DNA of 64,000 nucleotides. Origin: Eucalyptus grandis (lineage: Eukaryota; Streptophyta; Magnoliopsida; Myrtales; Myrtaceae). Where the stretch lies: assembly GCF_016545825.1 (NCBI RefSeq), contig NC_052613.1:37087790-37151789 (forward strand), read 5' to 3'. Each line of letters begins with the position of its first letter. Position 1 is the first letter of the stretch. The notes below the pieces were generated by a model. The model was not told the origin of the DNA. It saw only the letters and a list, made by a program, of their open reading frames with translations, and did not search any database. Below, piece by piece: positions 9,588 through 20,506 of the stretch. Both the position numbers and the translations under genes were made by a program.

Positions 9588-11900
9588 TGTTGACACCTCA
9601 ATTTTAATTAGGTTAATATTATTAATTAAATTTTTATTTTATTTTGTCTTTTCGGATAAGTAGATAACAAAAAGAAAACAAGATAAAAACAAATAAAAAC
9701 AAGAAAAGCAAAAAGCAAAAAAAAAAAAGCAGCCAGCCCCTTTTCTTTCTCCCTTCGCACGACTGGCCCCCCTCTTCTTCTTCCTGTCTTCTTCTTCTTC
9801 ATTCGCCTCTGCATCTCACGCGCGGTGGCCGGCGACGCGCTCAAGGGCAACCTACGGCAGAGGCACGGAGGTAGGCGGCGAAGGAGAGGACAACGCGCAT
9901 GCGCCTTCAATGCGCGCCTTTAATGCGAGATGAGACGCCAATTGGGCGCGGAGTCCGGTCGGCAAGCCAAAGACCGGCGGCCAAGCTCCTCCGTCGACCG
10001 GACGCCCTCGCCTATAAATAGCGGAGCACCTCCGTCGACACCAACACGAGCGAACTCTGAGATCTTCCCACTAAGAGACTTCGGGGGAGGAATCGAAGAG
10101 CGAGCGAGAGAGAACTCGAGTTGCGAGCTCAGCCCACCCTCCACCGAGAGACTTCGGGGAAGGCCGGCGACGAGCGACTTCGAGAAGGTCAGATCCGCCG
10201 GTGGAGGCTCGGATCCGGGGCCCGAGTGAGGGAAGATCAAGCCCGAGGAGGGTCCGACTGAGAGCCGCGTCGCAGATCCGGGGCGACCAAGCCCTTCCGC
10301 GGCGCTGACACCACGAGATCCCGACGCCAGTTGCTGCTGCTGTCCCCCCACGAGCCGCTTCTCCTCCGAAGCTCGAAGGGCGAGCCCAAGCCCGAGAGAG
10401 AGAGAGAAAGCGGAGAAGGAGGTCAGATCTGGAACTCTGAGAGAAGGAGAGGCCGTCTGGACGTCGGATCTGAAAAGGGGGAAGGCTCGCGGTCGCCGTG
10501 CCGGACTCCCGCTGCATCACCACGGCCCAGCGAGCGAATCCCTGTAGCCGGGCCAAGCCGTGCCCCGACGCCGCGGCGCGCCCCGAGATCCCAACGTCTT
10601 TGCCGTCGTGAAGCCCTGCAGTTCGACACCTCGCCGCTGCCTTTCCCTTGACACTGCTGCTGCCGTTCCCAGACGTCCTACCGCAACTCCCGACGCCGTC
10701 CTCGACGACTCGCCGAGACCCCCTGCCGTGTTGGGTCGCCGTCGCACCTCACACCGCCACCGTGCCGTCGCCTGCTGCGTCACCTCCGTCGTTCCCTCCA
10801 TCGGCGCCGCGATTAGGTGAGAGGGAGGAAGCATCGCGCCGGGTCGGGTGTGGGTTTGAACCGGGTAGGGCTCCACGAATCCGGGTAGGGTTTCTAGAAT
10901 CGGGTCGCGGCTTGTAATCCGGGTCGGCGGCTGAAGGACGGGTCGGGCGTGGGTTTGAACCGGGTAGGGTTCCGCCTGGGCCGGGTTGTGCGCGTGGGCC
11001 GGGAAGTCTTTGGGTTGAGTTTCTTTTAAAGGGTCAAAGTGGGTTTGGGCTTTTAGGTTTTACACTTAAAAGAAAAAAGACAAAAAAAATCCGAGTCGGG
11101 CCCGTCCGCGTTTGGGTCGCCAACCCCGGGTTGGACCCAACTCGCGGATCCAACCCAGTCGGTTTTATTTTGTAATTTTAATATAAAATAATTCTAATAG
11201 ATATTTTATTTTTTTAAAAATCAAAAACTGTTTTATTTTCAAAAAAATATTAAAAAAAGTTTTAATTTCAAAAATATTTAAAAAAATGTCGAAAAATGTT
11301 TTATTTTCTAAAAAATCGAGAAAATCAAAAATAATTTATTTTCCAAAAATATTTCGAAAAATATTTAAAAATATTTTATTTTCCAAAAAAAATGCCAAAA
11401 ATCCAAAAAAAGCCAAAAATTCATAAAAAAGCCAAAAAATTCAAAAAAAGCCAAAAAGACTTGTATTTTCCAAAAATACCAAAAAAATCCATTTTATATC
11501 CAAAAAAAGAGAAAAATACTCAAAAAATGTTTTTCCTCCCAAAATGCATGGAAAATCTCTCAAAAATCCAAAAAGCCTTAGGGTTTAAACAAGATTAGGT
11601 ACCGAAAGGGCATTAGTGATTAACTAGTGTAATCAAGTCCCCGATCCTAATTTCTCTGGTTGCTTGCGCAGAGTGAGTATTTCTCCCGATACTTCACTTG
11701 GGTTTCTAATCAACCTACCCCAAATCGATTAGTGGCGACTCCAATTTAAAAATTGATTTACGGGTTAAAAACTCAGGCTATTAAAATCGTGAATTGGTGG
11801 ACTTGGGAGGGTCCGGGCATAATTAAATTCAGCCGAACCATTAGCCTCCTTAGGCGCTCGTACCCGATTGCGGGCGCCGAGAAAAAAAGAGGTCGCGACA
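9588..11900 (+). repeat. 3' LTR of the gypsy-type element, about 2.3 kb
   Basis: It starts TGTTGACACCTC and ends GAGGTCGCGACA, giving the canonical TG and CA ends. The middle (about 9750-10980) is GC-rich and the right third (about 11040-11590) is AT-rich with many AAAAAT runs. Comparison with paralogous DNA at 33051 and 58515 shows that the element sits inside a GEM-like pseudogene segment: the sequence just after 11900, ATTGCTATTGGAGTAATC, is continuous in those copies. The matching left flank is not visible in the window, so the 5-bp target duplication (expected ATTGC) cannot be confirmed. Confidence 0.75.
10013..10020 (+). promoter_or_regulatory. TATA box of the gypsy-type LTR
   Basis: TATAAATA lies 425 bp into the LTR, in a GC-rich setting. 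This is the expected location for the U3 promoter, with transcription starting about 30 bp downstream. Assignment is from motif and position only. Confidence 0.45.
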
Positions 11901-12560
11901 ATTGCTATTGGAGTAATCATTCAGTCCAAGCAATTTGGTTCTTTGTTCTTAATTGACTTCGTTTGCTCAGCACGGCGGCCTCACAACATTTCGGTCCTAT
12001 GGTATTGGTAATCAGTTCAAACAATCAGCCATCGGCTTCTTTTGCAATTGCCACCTAGGAACTAAGATACTTGCCCTATAACCTGCGCATTTAATCCGCC
12101 AATTAGCAGTCGAGTGGCTCAACTTTGATATGTGGTGCTATCTTCGGTGTTTGTTAACATGGTACTTCCGTGGAGGACATGGTTTGTTTTCTATCATTTT
12201 CTAAGGGTATCAGGACCAGCTGGGCTCTTGGAATATAGATGAACGATCATCTCTTGGCCAAAGTAAAGAAAAATTAGCTTTGTCCTGTAAGAGCAAGCAC
12301 TGCAGCAGTTGATAAGCTTGGCTTTGGCTTGCTTTCCATTCTTCAGTTTATTTGGGAGAGACAAAGCCCGTAATTTCGTTGGTTCTTGTGATGCTACGAA
12401 CCCTATCCTTGCCTGACATTTTTTTTTTGGGTCAAAATTCTTGTCTAACATTGACTAATTGGTAATTGCGCTATGTTCGGGTTGAAACAATTAGAACTAG
12501 CCCCGCATCACCAATGCAGCAATGGCTCGACTTGCTCAGGAGACAATTGGGACATTGCCC
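11901..12560 (+). pseudogene. 5'-truncated GEM-like copy b remnant
   Basis: This stretch is collinear with the introns of the GEM-like copies at 33058-33450 and 58521-59190 (GGAGTAATCATTCAGTCCAAGC, then GAACGATCATC, then GACAAAGCCCGTAATTTCG). It ends with a degenerate exon. The exon (about 12492-12560) would encode the start of the GRAM-region exon, SPSITDAAMARLA-like, here read as CCCGCATCACCAATGCAGCAATGGC with one change that shifts the frame. The upstream exons are absent because the gypsy element occupies that position. No functional product is expected. Confidence 0.55.
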
Positions 12561-12639
12561 AAAGAAAGAAAAGAAGAAGAATCATATTCAATTCGCTGTG
12601 GCTGACACAGCACTTAAGCTTTGCTCGTTTCGTAGAAAA

Positions 12640-14560
12640 GAACTTCAAGAAAAATATTTTTCAATTTTCCGACATTCATTTTACAGAAAATAAATAGGTC
12701 ACAAGAAACATTTTTCATCAACGGAAATGTCTTCTAGAATACTGAAAATTGTTTTTCGCTTTTTTCTTTCACTTCTAAACCAAGCACTTCTTTTTACCAA
12801 ATACATTTACCTTTTTATTATTTTTTATTAAAAATCAAAATTTTACTTATTTAAATAAATTTCCTTTCCTTTCTTCTCTCTCTTTTTTTTTTTTTTTCCT
12901 TCTTCTTTATCCGATTCGGCGACCAATGGCCTCGCCAAATCTAATGACCTAGGCAAGGCTCGAGCCTCACTTAAGGTCACCAAAAGTCGGCAAGGCTCTA
13001 ATGATGTTGGGCAAGGCTCTAGCCTCCACTAACTTGCTAGCCTCAGGCAAGGTCGACCTCGTTAGTACCGACTCACTTGTGGCTAGCTACCGACCAAGGA
13101 AGAAAAAGAAAAAAGAAAGAAAATTAAATAATCAAATTAAAAAAAAAATAAAATAATAAAAAAGATATTGAAAGGAGTGTATGGAGGAAAATGTTTTCCT
13201 TATTAAGAGTTTGTTCATTTCGCGGAAAATGGGCTATTTCCGAAAAATGTTTTTCGAGAAGTCATTTTCTGGAAAATGATTATATTTTCCAATATTCGGC
13301 TGAAACCTAAATTTTGAGTGGAAAATATTTTCCACCATTCGTTAGCTAATTTAATTGTTTAAGAAAAATTATCAAAAAAATTGAGTTTTAATATTTTTAA
13401 TTGACCAAAAATTAGTTTTATTTTTATATTTATTTTTAATAAAAAAATTTTAATTATATGTATTTTAAAAAATCGAAATTTTTATTATTTATTATTTTTT
13501 CTTTCTTTTTCTTTTTCTTTTTCTTTTTTTCTTTTTCTTTTCCTTCCTCCTTCCTCCTCCTTCTTCCTCCTCCTTCCTCTGCCATTGCACACCCGACGAT
13601 GGCCAATCCGCCCCATTTCACCGCCGACCAAGACCCGGTCGCCAAATCCGGCGAGCTTGAGGCTCGGCCGATCTTGCCGAGCTCACCGGAGGTTCTTCGG
13701 GCTTTGGCGAGCCGCGAGCTCGTCGAATCTCGCGAGAGCTTGGGCTCGCCCGAAGGGAGCTCGAGCTCCGCCACCAGATCCGATGAGCGAGCCGGGAGCC
13801 CAAGCTCCGCCGCCGGATTCGATGAGCTCGCGGCTCGCCGAGCCTAGTGAACCTCCGCGAGCTTGGGCAAGGCCCAAGCCTCGCCCGGCTTGCCGGATCC
13901 GGCGAGCTTGGGCAAGGCCCAAGCCTCGCCCGGCTTGCCAGATCTGGCGAGGCCAAAGCTCCGCCCAGCCGGTGAGGCTCTACCTCGCCCAATCTAATGA
14001 GGCTCGAGCTCACCGGGCTCGAGCGAGCTCAACTTCTCCAAATTGGGCTAGGTAGAGCCTCATCGGCCCGGCGAGCTTGCCGGCTCGTAGCCGCGGCCGT
14101 CGCCGGCCACCGTCGTGGCCGGTGATCGACCAAGGCTAAGGAAGAAAAATGAAAAGGAAATAAAGAAAAAGGAAAAAAAGAAAAAGGAAAAAGAAAGCAA
14201 AAAATAAAACAAAGATGTGTTGGTGAAAAAAGGAGGTGGAAGAAGTTATGGAAAATGTTTTCCACTTTTGAAAAGTGGAAAACAAGTGGAAAACATTTTC
14301 CTCATCTTTGAAGGTTGCTCATCTTTGAAGGTTGTTTTTCCCAATGATGAAAAACATTTTCCTTGAGTAATTTATTTTCTGTGAAACAAACACCAGAAAA
14401 TTTGGAAAACGTTTTCTTAGAAGTCATTTTCCGTGAAACGAATGAAACCTAAGTGGTGGAAAATTTTCTACTTTATTTTTAAGTTTTAGTTGAAGATTGA
14501 AAAATATTATCATTTTCTTAAAATGATCTTTTAGAAAATATTTTTCAAAAGAGCTAGGTT
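12640..14560. mobile_element. Outer fold-back (inverted-repeat) element, interrupted by a second MITE
   Basis: The left arm (from about 12640, rich in GAAAAATATTTTTCAATTTTC-like sequence) is roughly the reverse complement of the right arm (about 14455-14560, with TTTTAGAAAATATTTTTCAAAAG). A second copy without the inner insertion lies at 59235-59960. The arms are imperfect, I could not fix the exact ends, and no target duplication is claimed. It is best described as a non-autonomous DNA transposon of unknown superfamily. Confidence 0.45.
13207..14449. mobile_element. PIF/Harbinger-like non-autonomous element, 1.24 kb, TSD TAA
   Basis: The left end GAGTTTGTTCATTTCGCGG and the reverse complement of the right end, GGTTTCATTCGTTTCACGG, form an imperfect terminal inverted repeat of about 25 bp that both continue with AAAATG. 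TAA flanks both sides (13204-13206 and 14450-14452). The paralogous site near 59850 lacks the insert and has a single TAA, which confirms the boundaries. The interior (about 13580-14110) is GC-rich with repeated GAGCTTGGGCAAGGCCCAAG-type units and encodes no transposase. A 3-bp TAA duplication is typical of PIF/Harbinger; that family name is inference. Confidence 0.65.
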
Positions 14561-14562
14561 CG

Positions 14563-15484
14563 TTCCTATGTGTCTTAAAAAAATATCCCTTCCACATCCA
14601 TATGACCAAATACGCGCTGTCCAATTAACATCACCGTATAATACACAAAGTTTCAAAATCATGATTACATGTAGTGATCTGAAATTTGTTGTATACATGG
14701 CCATGCCCATTATGCAGTCAAAATATGCGTATCTCAAAAATTGAAAATACAAATAATTTTGGCCGTAATTATGATGTGTGGCTATCCCATGGAGCCATGC
14801 AGTTGAAAGTTGATGGGGCAAACTCGGATTCGGTCCAATCATCCAAGATTTCGTGCCCTTTCCAAGTGATTAACTATGCTTGCGTCTTCATCGAAGCAAG
14901 CGAAACACAGCATTTTTATCAAATCATTTAGCGCAGCGTCTTTGTCGAACACAATATCTTCAGGTAATGCCTAAAGTTTTGAAATGAATCGCATTTGTAC
15001 TGTTGCATTCTCTTTCAAATGTTTATTTTCTAACTTTGTTAACAAAGAAAAAGCTTTATCATTTGATCACGTATCGTTACAACCGTTTTCTTCCTACTTC
15101 CTCATTAATTGAAGAATTCTTGTGTACGGTGGACTTATAAAACAGGTGGTTCTATACTTGGTTACTGCGAAATGTTATATAGCCTTTTTTTGTATATCAT
15201 AAAATAAAGTAAAAATCCCCTCTAACATCTTTCGGTTGATTATTCTAATAAAATTAAAATGGGGGACATCCAATTATTGCAAATAACCTAATATAGGTTG
15301 TCTTCTATGAATTGTGAAAAACGATAAAATTTTCGAGAGTTGATAGAACTAGACTTCTTAAGTGCACTAAAAAGCTTTATTCTAATTGAGTACTCCATTA
15401 ATTTTCATTTGATTACTTTGAAATCTTTTTATTCTTTGGAATGATTTCAATATTGTTAACCAGTATAGTTCATGATATTTGTTA
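14563..15484. other. Duplicated intergenic DNA
   Basis: This stretch is collinear with 59961-60850, sharing for example the order CCACATCCATATGACCAAATA, then CATGGCCATGCCCATTATGC-like sequence, then GGTTACTGCGAAATGTTATA. Short open frames in both copies (about 80 and 62 residues) are not conserved in frame or length, so I see no gene. It belongs to the spacer of the tandemly duplicated unit. Confidence 0.6.
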
Positions 15485-15850
15485 TTTACTGCAATTCCAA
15501 AATTTGCATCTTTAAGTTAGTTTCCATTCAATACACATCATCATCAACATAAATATGAGGACGTCCATTCTTCAATCTCTCTAGACCTAGGCATGGATAA
15601 TTAGTATGTGGAGAAATAAATGTTCAACAATAAAAAGATTATCCATGTACGATGCACAACTTGTGGAGAAGTTGAAGAAGTTTCTTCACCTTATCTAATC
15701 TTTTTATTCTTTGGACCTATATTTCAACTCATACTGATTTTCCATGCCTATATCTAGAGAAGTTGAAGAATGGTCATACTCATGTTTACATTGACGATGA
15801 TGTGTATTGAATGGAAACTAAGTAAAGATGCAAATTTCGAAATTATAGTA
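15485..15850. repeat. Long imperfect hairpin, about 165-bp arms
   Basis: The left arm (about 15485-15650) contains AATTTGCATCTTTAAGTTAG, CCATTCAATACACATCATC, TCCATTCTTCAA and AATAAAAAGATTA in that order. The right arm (about 15690-15850) contains their near reverse complements in reverse order. The centre holds the small palindrome TGAAGAAGTTTCTTCA at 15673-15688. The paralogous copy at 60850-61043 keeps only the left arm and breaks at the hairpin centre. It could be a MITE, an inverted duplication or a small-RNA hairpin precursor. Confidence 0.7.
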
Positions 15851-16479
15851 AAAAAATCTGTAAAAATTTCAAGCAATATTCCTATGAAGTCATTTTGGTA
15901 AATTTTTACAGGAAAACATTAATGTGGTGGTTTAGCAGTTGTTGATCATCCTACGCAGCACATTGCCACATCAACAAGCTTTGGCGAAAATCTGTTTTAA
16001 AGATTACTTTGAAATTTCATCCTAAAGTTGAGGATAAAATTGATAAAATTGAAAAATTTAGAATTGATATGGGTTTGATAGAGCTCGAGTTAAGATCATG
16101 ACATTAGCCTTTATAATAAATAATAAAATGAAATAAAAATTCCCTTAACATCTTTCAGTTGATTAATCTATAAAATTAAAAATAGGGGACATCCAATTAT
16201 TGCAAATAACGTAGTAAAAAGTTGTTTTGTATGCGTTGTGAAGAACCATAAGTTTTATGAGATTTGCTCTCGTTGTGGGCTTAGTCCGGCTTGCCAAGTT
16301 AAAGCTCAAAACCACTAATTTGAACCCATCCGCCACCAGTCCAATAAATAAATGAAAAAAATTAAAATTAAAAATAAATGCACCTAAATTTATATGCTAT
16401 GCAATTAATATTTTTTCAGAGATAAAATTAATCCATAATTTTCTATGCAATAAATAAATGACTGGATCGTCAAAATTTA
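15851..16479. other. AT-rich spacer, nothing recognised
   Basis: No coding frame or RNA gene is seen. Short segments resembling the flanking spacer (an AAATTCCC-TTAACATCTTTC-like stretch at about 16138 and 15217) suggest an internal duplication around the hairpin. Confidence 0.4.
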
Positions 16480-16905
16480 GGTGTTAACGGCGACAAATAA
16501 AAATGGATTGTATTGATGATATAGGTCTCCTTTCATAGCCATTATCAGGTTGAATATGTTTATAACTACGTTCATGAATCTTTATTTCAACCGTATTTTA
16601 GCATAGTCCTACGAGAAATGAGTTTGGATTTCATAGTCTTTTTTTCAAAAGCCCAACTAACACATAACTCGTGCTAAATTTGGCTTCATGGCACTCTAGC
16701 GGTGTATGTACAAGTCACTTCATGGCACATCAATTGTCGCTACGCATAATGTTGATAAATGACGAATGGGGAGAGATAATAAAATTTTAGGAAAGATGAT
16801 AAATAAAAACTTCGGTATAACGGAGGGGGAGTACGAGGCGGTTAACTACACAATAGATGGTGGGACTTCAAAATTCTTGTTTCTTTTACGAGGTTGCTAA
16901 GGTTA
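16480..16905 (+). pseudogene. 3' flank of a lost LRK10-like kinase copy
   Basis: This block matches the 3' flanks of kinase genes A (29815-30230) and B (41945-42400). Shared landmarks in order are GGATTGTATTGATGAT, GTTTATAACTACGTTCATG, GGCTTCATGGCACTC and ATGGGGAGAGATAATAAAAT or close variants. No kinase coding sequence remains to the left, so the gene body of this unit is gone, replaced by the hairpin-containing spacer. Confidence 0.6.
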
Positions 16906-16939
16906 TTTAGTGGTAAGTGAGGTTATTTGTTGGTTGATA

Positions 16940-17560
16940 AGGGAAGAAGAGAGCATAGATTGGCGAGTTGCATCACTTACAATTTCTCTGCTTTTGGCCC
17001 CCAAAAATTCCGAAATAACAATAGAAAGATCCCTCGCTATAGCAGTCCCAGTCAACCCTTGCGTGAGAGAAGAAGGCAAAGACGTTGTCGAAGAAGAAGG
17101 CGATAAGTGGCGGAAGCGAATCGGCAGTGGCGCGGTGCGGCACATGCGTGGTGGGGCCACCATGGAGCCGCGGGTGCATCCCGCAAACCGGCACGCTGCC
17201 ACATGGGTAGCTGGCGAGGCTGGCCCTATGAGCTTTCACTCCGGCCACTTGAATGCCACGATGAGCGGCTTGGTCCCTGGCTTCGTCAACCTCAACCAAA
17301 GCGGCGACGAGAACCCGTCCATCCACGTTGCTCTGTGAATGCTTCTGCGCAGTCTGGCAGGAGTGAGGATTATTGAGGCCTCGAATTCACATTTGAAGTT
17401 ATATTCTGGTTGATGATTAGGCTTTTAAGAATGGCGTAGTTGAGGCCAACGCTTTGCTGGTGATTGCAGGTCTGATGAACAGGTGTGGGAAGAGGTTCGA
17501 AGATGCTAAGCGAAAAGTAGAGGCGCTCGCGGACAATGTCCAGCATCACCGTGAGTTTTC
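16940..17560 (+). pseudogene. GEM-like copy a remnant (GRAM-domain family), first copy
   Basis: Two exon-like pieces of a GEM-like gene are present. The first (about 17150-17340) matches the exon-1 region of the copies at 31190 and 51600 (TTTCACTCCGGCCACTTGAATGCCAC, then CTCAACCAAAGCGGCG). The second (about 17467-17550) encodes an RCGKRFEDAKRKVEALADNV-like segment and ends at a GTGAGT donor. The segment resembles the conserved region before the GRAM domain of Arabidopsis GEM/GER proteins, which act in ABA response and epidermal patterning. Relative to the other copies, the start of exon 2 has a deletion after GTCTGATG. No GRAM exon follows. Not expected to be functional. Confidence 0.6.
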
Positions 17561-18777
17561 TCTACATATTTTCTTGCCAGACATGTCTGTATAAATAGAT
17601 AGACATATTTTGGATTTATTTATGGAGAGGTTTTGATTGGTGATTGCTTGCTTGCATATATTATTGACTTGTTTCTGCAATATATGTGAATGCTGTCGAA
17701 GTAAATATTCAAACTAAAGAGTTTGGTACCTTGTTCTTCATTGACGTTCGTTTGGGAATCAGTTCAATTGCAGTCGCCACCTCGAAACTAGAGAAATACG
17801 GGGGACATAGAGAAATACCGTGCTTAAGGGAGCAGCTGACATTGCTACGTCCATAGAGAATCATAATTAATTAGCCGATGATTGAGGCTTAAATGGTCAA
17901 CAGGAAATGTCACTGGACCATTTGGGTAAGGAAGAGGAACTAATCTTAACATGATATACTCAAGTAAGATGCTCAAATATTATATATATGACGTGTGAAA
18001 ATATTAGATCTGAGAAAAAATAAAATAAATCTCGGGATTCACTCCCAAATTAAATTAAAAAAGAAACCGCAAGTAGGCCAGGTTCGAAGAATCACTAACA
18101 TATTCATAGAATTGAGCTCTCTCATTAGGTAAAACTTGTAGTCGGGCATCAACAAGCACACTCTTTTTAGCTCATTCACAAATACCAACAAAAATATGCA
18201 ATTAAAGTATCTAAGAGAGTCAAAGGATATTGTTAATAGAAATCCTACATTTATTTTGCCTAACAAAAAACTGTTTAAACTGCAGATGTCTTAATTTTCT
18301 CTTTCCTTTTTTTTTTTCATTTGATTTATATATCTATTTATTTAATATAAAGGGTGAAATTTATCATGAAGGCCCCATCATTACTCTCATTTAAAGGAGC
18401 AACATTGCTTTCATCTTCTCATTTTCTAAAGTCAAATTCGTTAATGGTCAAGTAGAGTTGTTAGTGCCGTGACGTGTGGGTGCCGTCCAATTAGGAAGAC
18501 ATCATGCACAGAAGGAAGTTTCGTGAAGACTTTTCTGTGGATATTCTATGGCACTAAGAACTTCCCACGCCAATTAACCTCACAAGACCTATCGCTTTGA
18601 CCTTCTAGAAGTTGGAGCAATCTCTACCACCAATAAACTCATTGGCAACTAAATTGCCAAATGAGGGTGGCATCGTGTTTGATTTGTTACATTTTCAAGA
18701 TAATATGTGATCCTTACATGGGCAACACGCCTGAAATGTACTAGGACAAATGAAATTGCACAAATCATGTCTAATAA
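17561..18777. other. Intron/spacer of the GEM-like remnant, then upstream region of the next kinase unit
   Basis: To about 17830 this matches the intron after exon 2 in the other GEM-like copies (for example TTGGATTTATTTATGGAG). From about 18640 it matches the kinase upstream region also seen at 62590-62690 (GATTTGTTACATTTTCAAG, then ATATGTGATC). No open gene was seen in between. Confidence 0.5.
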
Positions 18778-18799
18778 AGAATTCAAAATTCAAAATTAG
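18778..18799 (+). repeat. Left target-site duplication of the LINE
   Basis: AGAATTCAAAATT followed by CAAAATTAG. The right copy at 24674-24688 reads AGAATTCAAAATTAG. The left copy carries an extra 7-bp CAAAATT slip. The empty paralogous site is near 62693. Confidence 0.75.
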
Positions 18800-18800
18800 G

Positions 18801-19075
18801 TCTCTCTAGCGATGGAAGACGCCTTTCCCTCCCGTCATGGTGACGTCCCTCCTGCCGTCGATGGCTTTTCCCCTCGCTGAAGGTGAGCGCTATTCCATCC
18901 CTGTGGGTGATGGTTCCCTCGTTCTCTCATCACGAATCCTTTCTCGGCAATGGAAGATGCCTTTTTCTCTCGTCACCGTGATATCCCTCCTGTCCTCGAT
19001 GGTTTTCTCCCTCGCTGAAGGTGCGTGTTCCTCCATCCCGATGGGTGACGATTGCTTCGTTTCTTCAACCTGATT
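18801..19075 (+). repeat. Two 138-bp tandem monomers in the LINE 5' leader
   Basis: TGGAAGACGCC at 18813 recurs as TGGAAGATGCC at 18951. The rest of the unit (CCCTCGCTGAAGGTG, then a TCCATCCC-GGGTGA segment, then GATTGCTTCG or GGTTCCCTCG) follows in the same order in both copies. Tandem monomers at this position resemble the promoter monomers of some animal L1 elements. A promoter role here is inference. Confidence 0.7.
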
Positions 19076-19298
19076 CGCATCCATCAAAGAGTGTGTGGTG
19101 CCCCAATTTACTCCCCTGATTATCATCTTTGTAAGCTTGTTCCCAAACCCTAATATGGATACTGAGCTCTCTGCAAACCTAATATGGGGTATTCCCGGAA
19201 TAGAACTCCCTTCACTCCCAACCAACCCTTTCCTGTTTACTTGACTTTGAAACCCACGGAATCTTTCTCATCTTCGGAGGTCTCTGTTTCTTAGTTGC

Positions 19299-20412
19299 AT
19301 GGAGGGTACCCAGGAAAACCAGCTCCGACTGCTAGCCCTTTGCCAAAGAATGGGCGATCTATGGACTGGGGATGACATAACTGAACTGAATGCCCATATT
19401 CCTGCGAGAGATAAACAGGCTGATGAATATCTGTTATATGGGAAATTATTTTCGAAACCAAATGCTAATTTTCAAGCATTCTGGGAAACCATGAAGAAGG
19501 CCTGGAAGGTTGATGAAGTTAGATGTGAGGTAATACAACAGGGTTTCTTTGCTTTCTCCTTTAAGTCAGCGGTAGATCAGAGAAGAATACTCCAAACAGC
19601 CCCTGGTCTTTTCAAGCAATCTGTTAGTATTACAGGAAGGGGATCCTACTGTTCCCGAGCACTGCTATGAATTTAATCATTGCTCTTTCTGGGTGCATTT
19701 GATGGGACTTCCAAGAGCTGCATTGGCGGAGGAGTGTATCCGAATGATCGCTGGAAAAATGGGAGAGGTGGAGGAAGTCAGAATTGATGCGAGAACCAAT
19801 GGATCTCGAAAAATCGGTAAAGCAAAAGTGAGGTTAAATCTGCTACATCCTCTTAAAACTGGAACGATTATCCATGTGGGGGATCGTAATTGGTGGATAG
19901 ACTTTAAATATGAGAGACTACCGCACTTTTGTTATTCATGCGGTTACATTGGTCACTACGCTAACTATTGTCCGACCATACCATATGAAAATTCTGGACT
20001 TCCACAAGATAAACCTGGGCGCTATGGTTCTTGGTTGAAAGCTGAGGTTAAAAATTCCAGCCCTTGTTGGGATACATTTTATGGTGAGATAGATCTTACC
20101 TTAACTGAGGATGAGATGGTTCCCGAGACCCCTGTTATCCCGTCTAATGAGGAATCGAATAGGAAGAGTTCTTCTGAAGGTGGCCAAGCCCTGGTGATTT
20201 ACAACCCTGCCACACAGTTAATTTCAGAAGTGTCAGTTATGGATGAGTATGCTGCACCGAAGAGAGGGAAAAGAATTCAGCAGAGTTCGGAACAGCCAAA
20301 GGGGCGTTCAATGCAAGATATAAGGGTAGTCAAATCTAGTTCAAAGCAACAACCACCCAAAAACTCAAAAGATTTGCCCCTTATGAAAAAGGGTCTCACT
20401 AACGACTCTTGA
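19299..20412 (+). pseudogene. LINE ORF1 (DUF4283/zinc-knuckle RNA-binding protein), frameshifted
   Basis: ORF1 proteins of plant L1 elements bind element RNA. The first part (from ATG 19299) runs in one frame to a stop at 19670. The rest continues in another frame to 20412. The break is near 19610-19640, where the peptide LVLQEGDPTVPEHC reads on in the second frame. The C-terminal half has the knuckle CYSCGYIGHYANYC (pattern C-x2-C-x4-H-x4-C), encoded near 19930-19971. This knuckle and the preceding WWIDFKYERLPHFCYSCG-type context are typical of DUF4283/zf-CCHC_4 proteins. The last third is Ser/Lys-rich without structure that I recognise. One frameshift makes it a pseudogene as assembled. Confidence 0.85.
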
Positions 20413-20506
20413 TGATATGGATCAGCTGCTGGATACACCCATTCAAATATGGGAAGGCGAATCGGCGGGGCTCAGTGGCTAGCCCTAATAAGCCACCAAG
20501 AAAGCC

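Larger units (their letters stand above)
3476..11900 (+). mobile_element. 3' part of a Ty3/gypsy retrotransposon, probably Tat/Ogre-like
   Basis: The right end is clear: a purine-rich tract (9574-9587) sits directly against a 2.3 kb sequence with TG and CA termini, which is the 3' LTR. Upstream lie several kilobases of non-coding DNA packed with different minisatellites. In Tat-lineage elements (Ogre, Retand and relatives) such tandem repeats characteristically sit between the coding region and the 3' LTR. No gag, protease, reverse transcriptase or integrase motif is visible to the left, so the coding part is missing or lost in the gap. The left edge at 3476 is only the end of the gap. The Tat label is inference from architecture. 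Confidence 0.5.

Noticed and set aside
10071..10917. GC-rich frames on both strands in the gypsy LTR
   Set aside because: They lie fully inside an LTR and are Arg/Pro/Ser-rich without family resemblance.
13454..14055. Frames of 106-156 codons in the MITE core
   Set aside because: They come from repeated GAGCTTGGGCAAGGCC-type units; all frames are open and none resembles a transposase.
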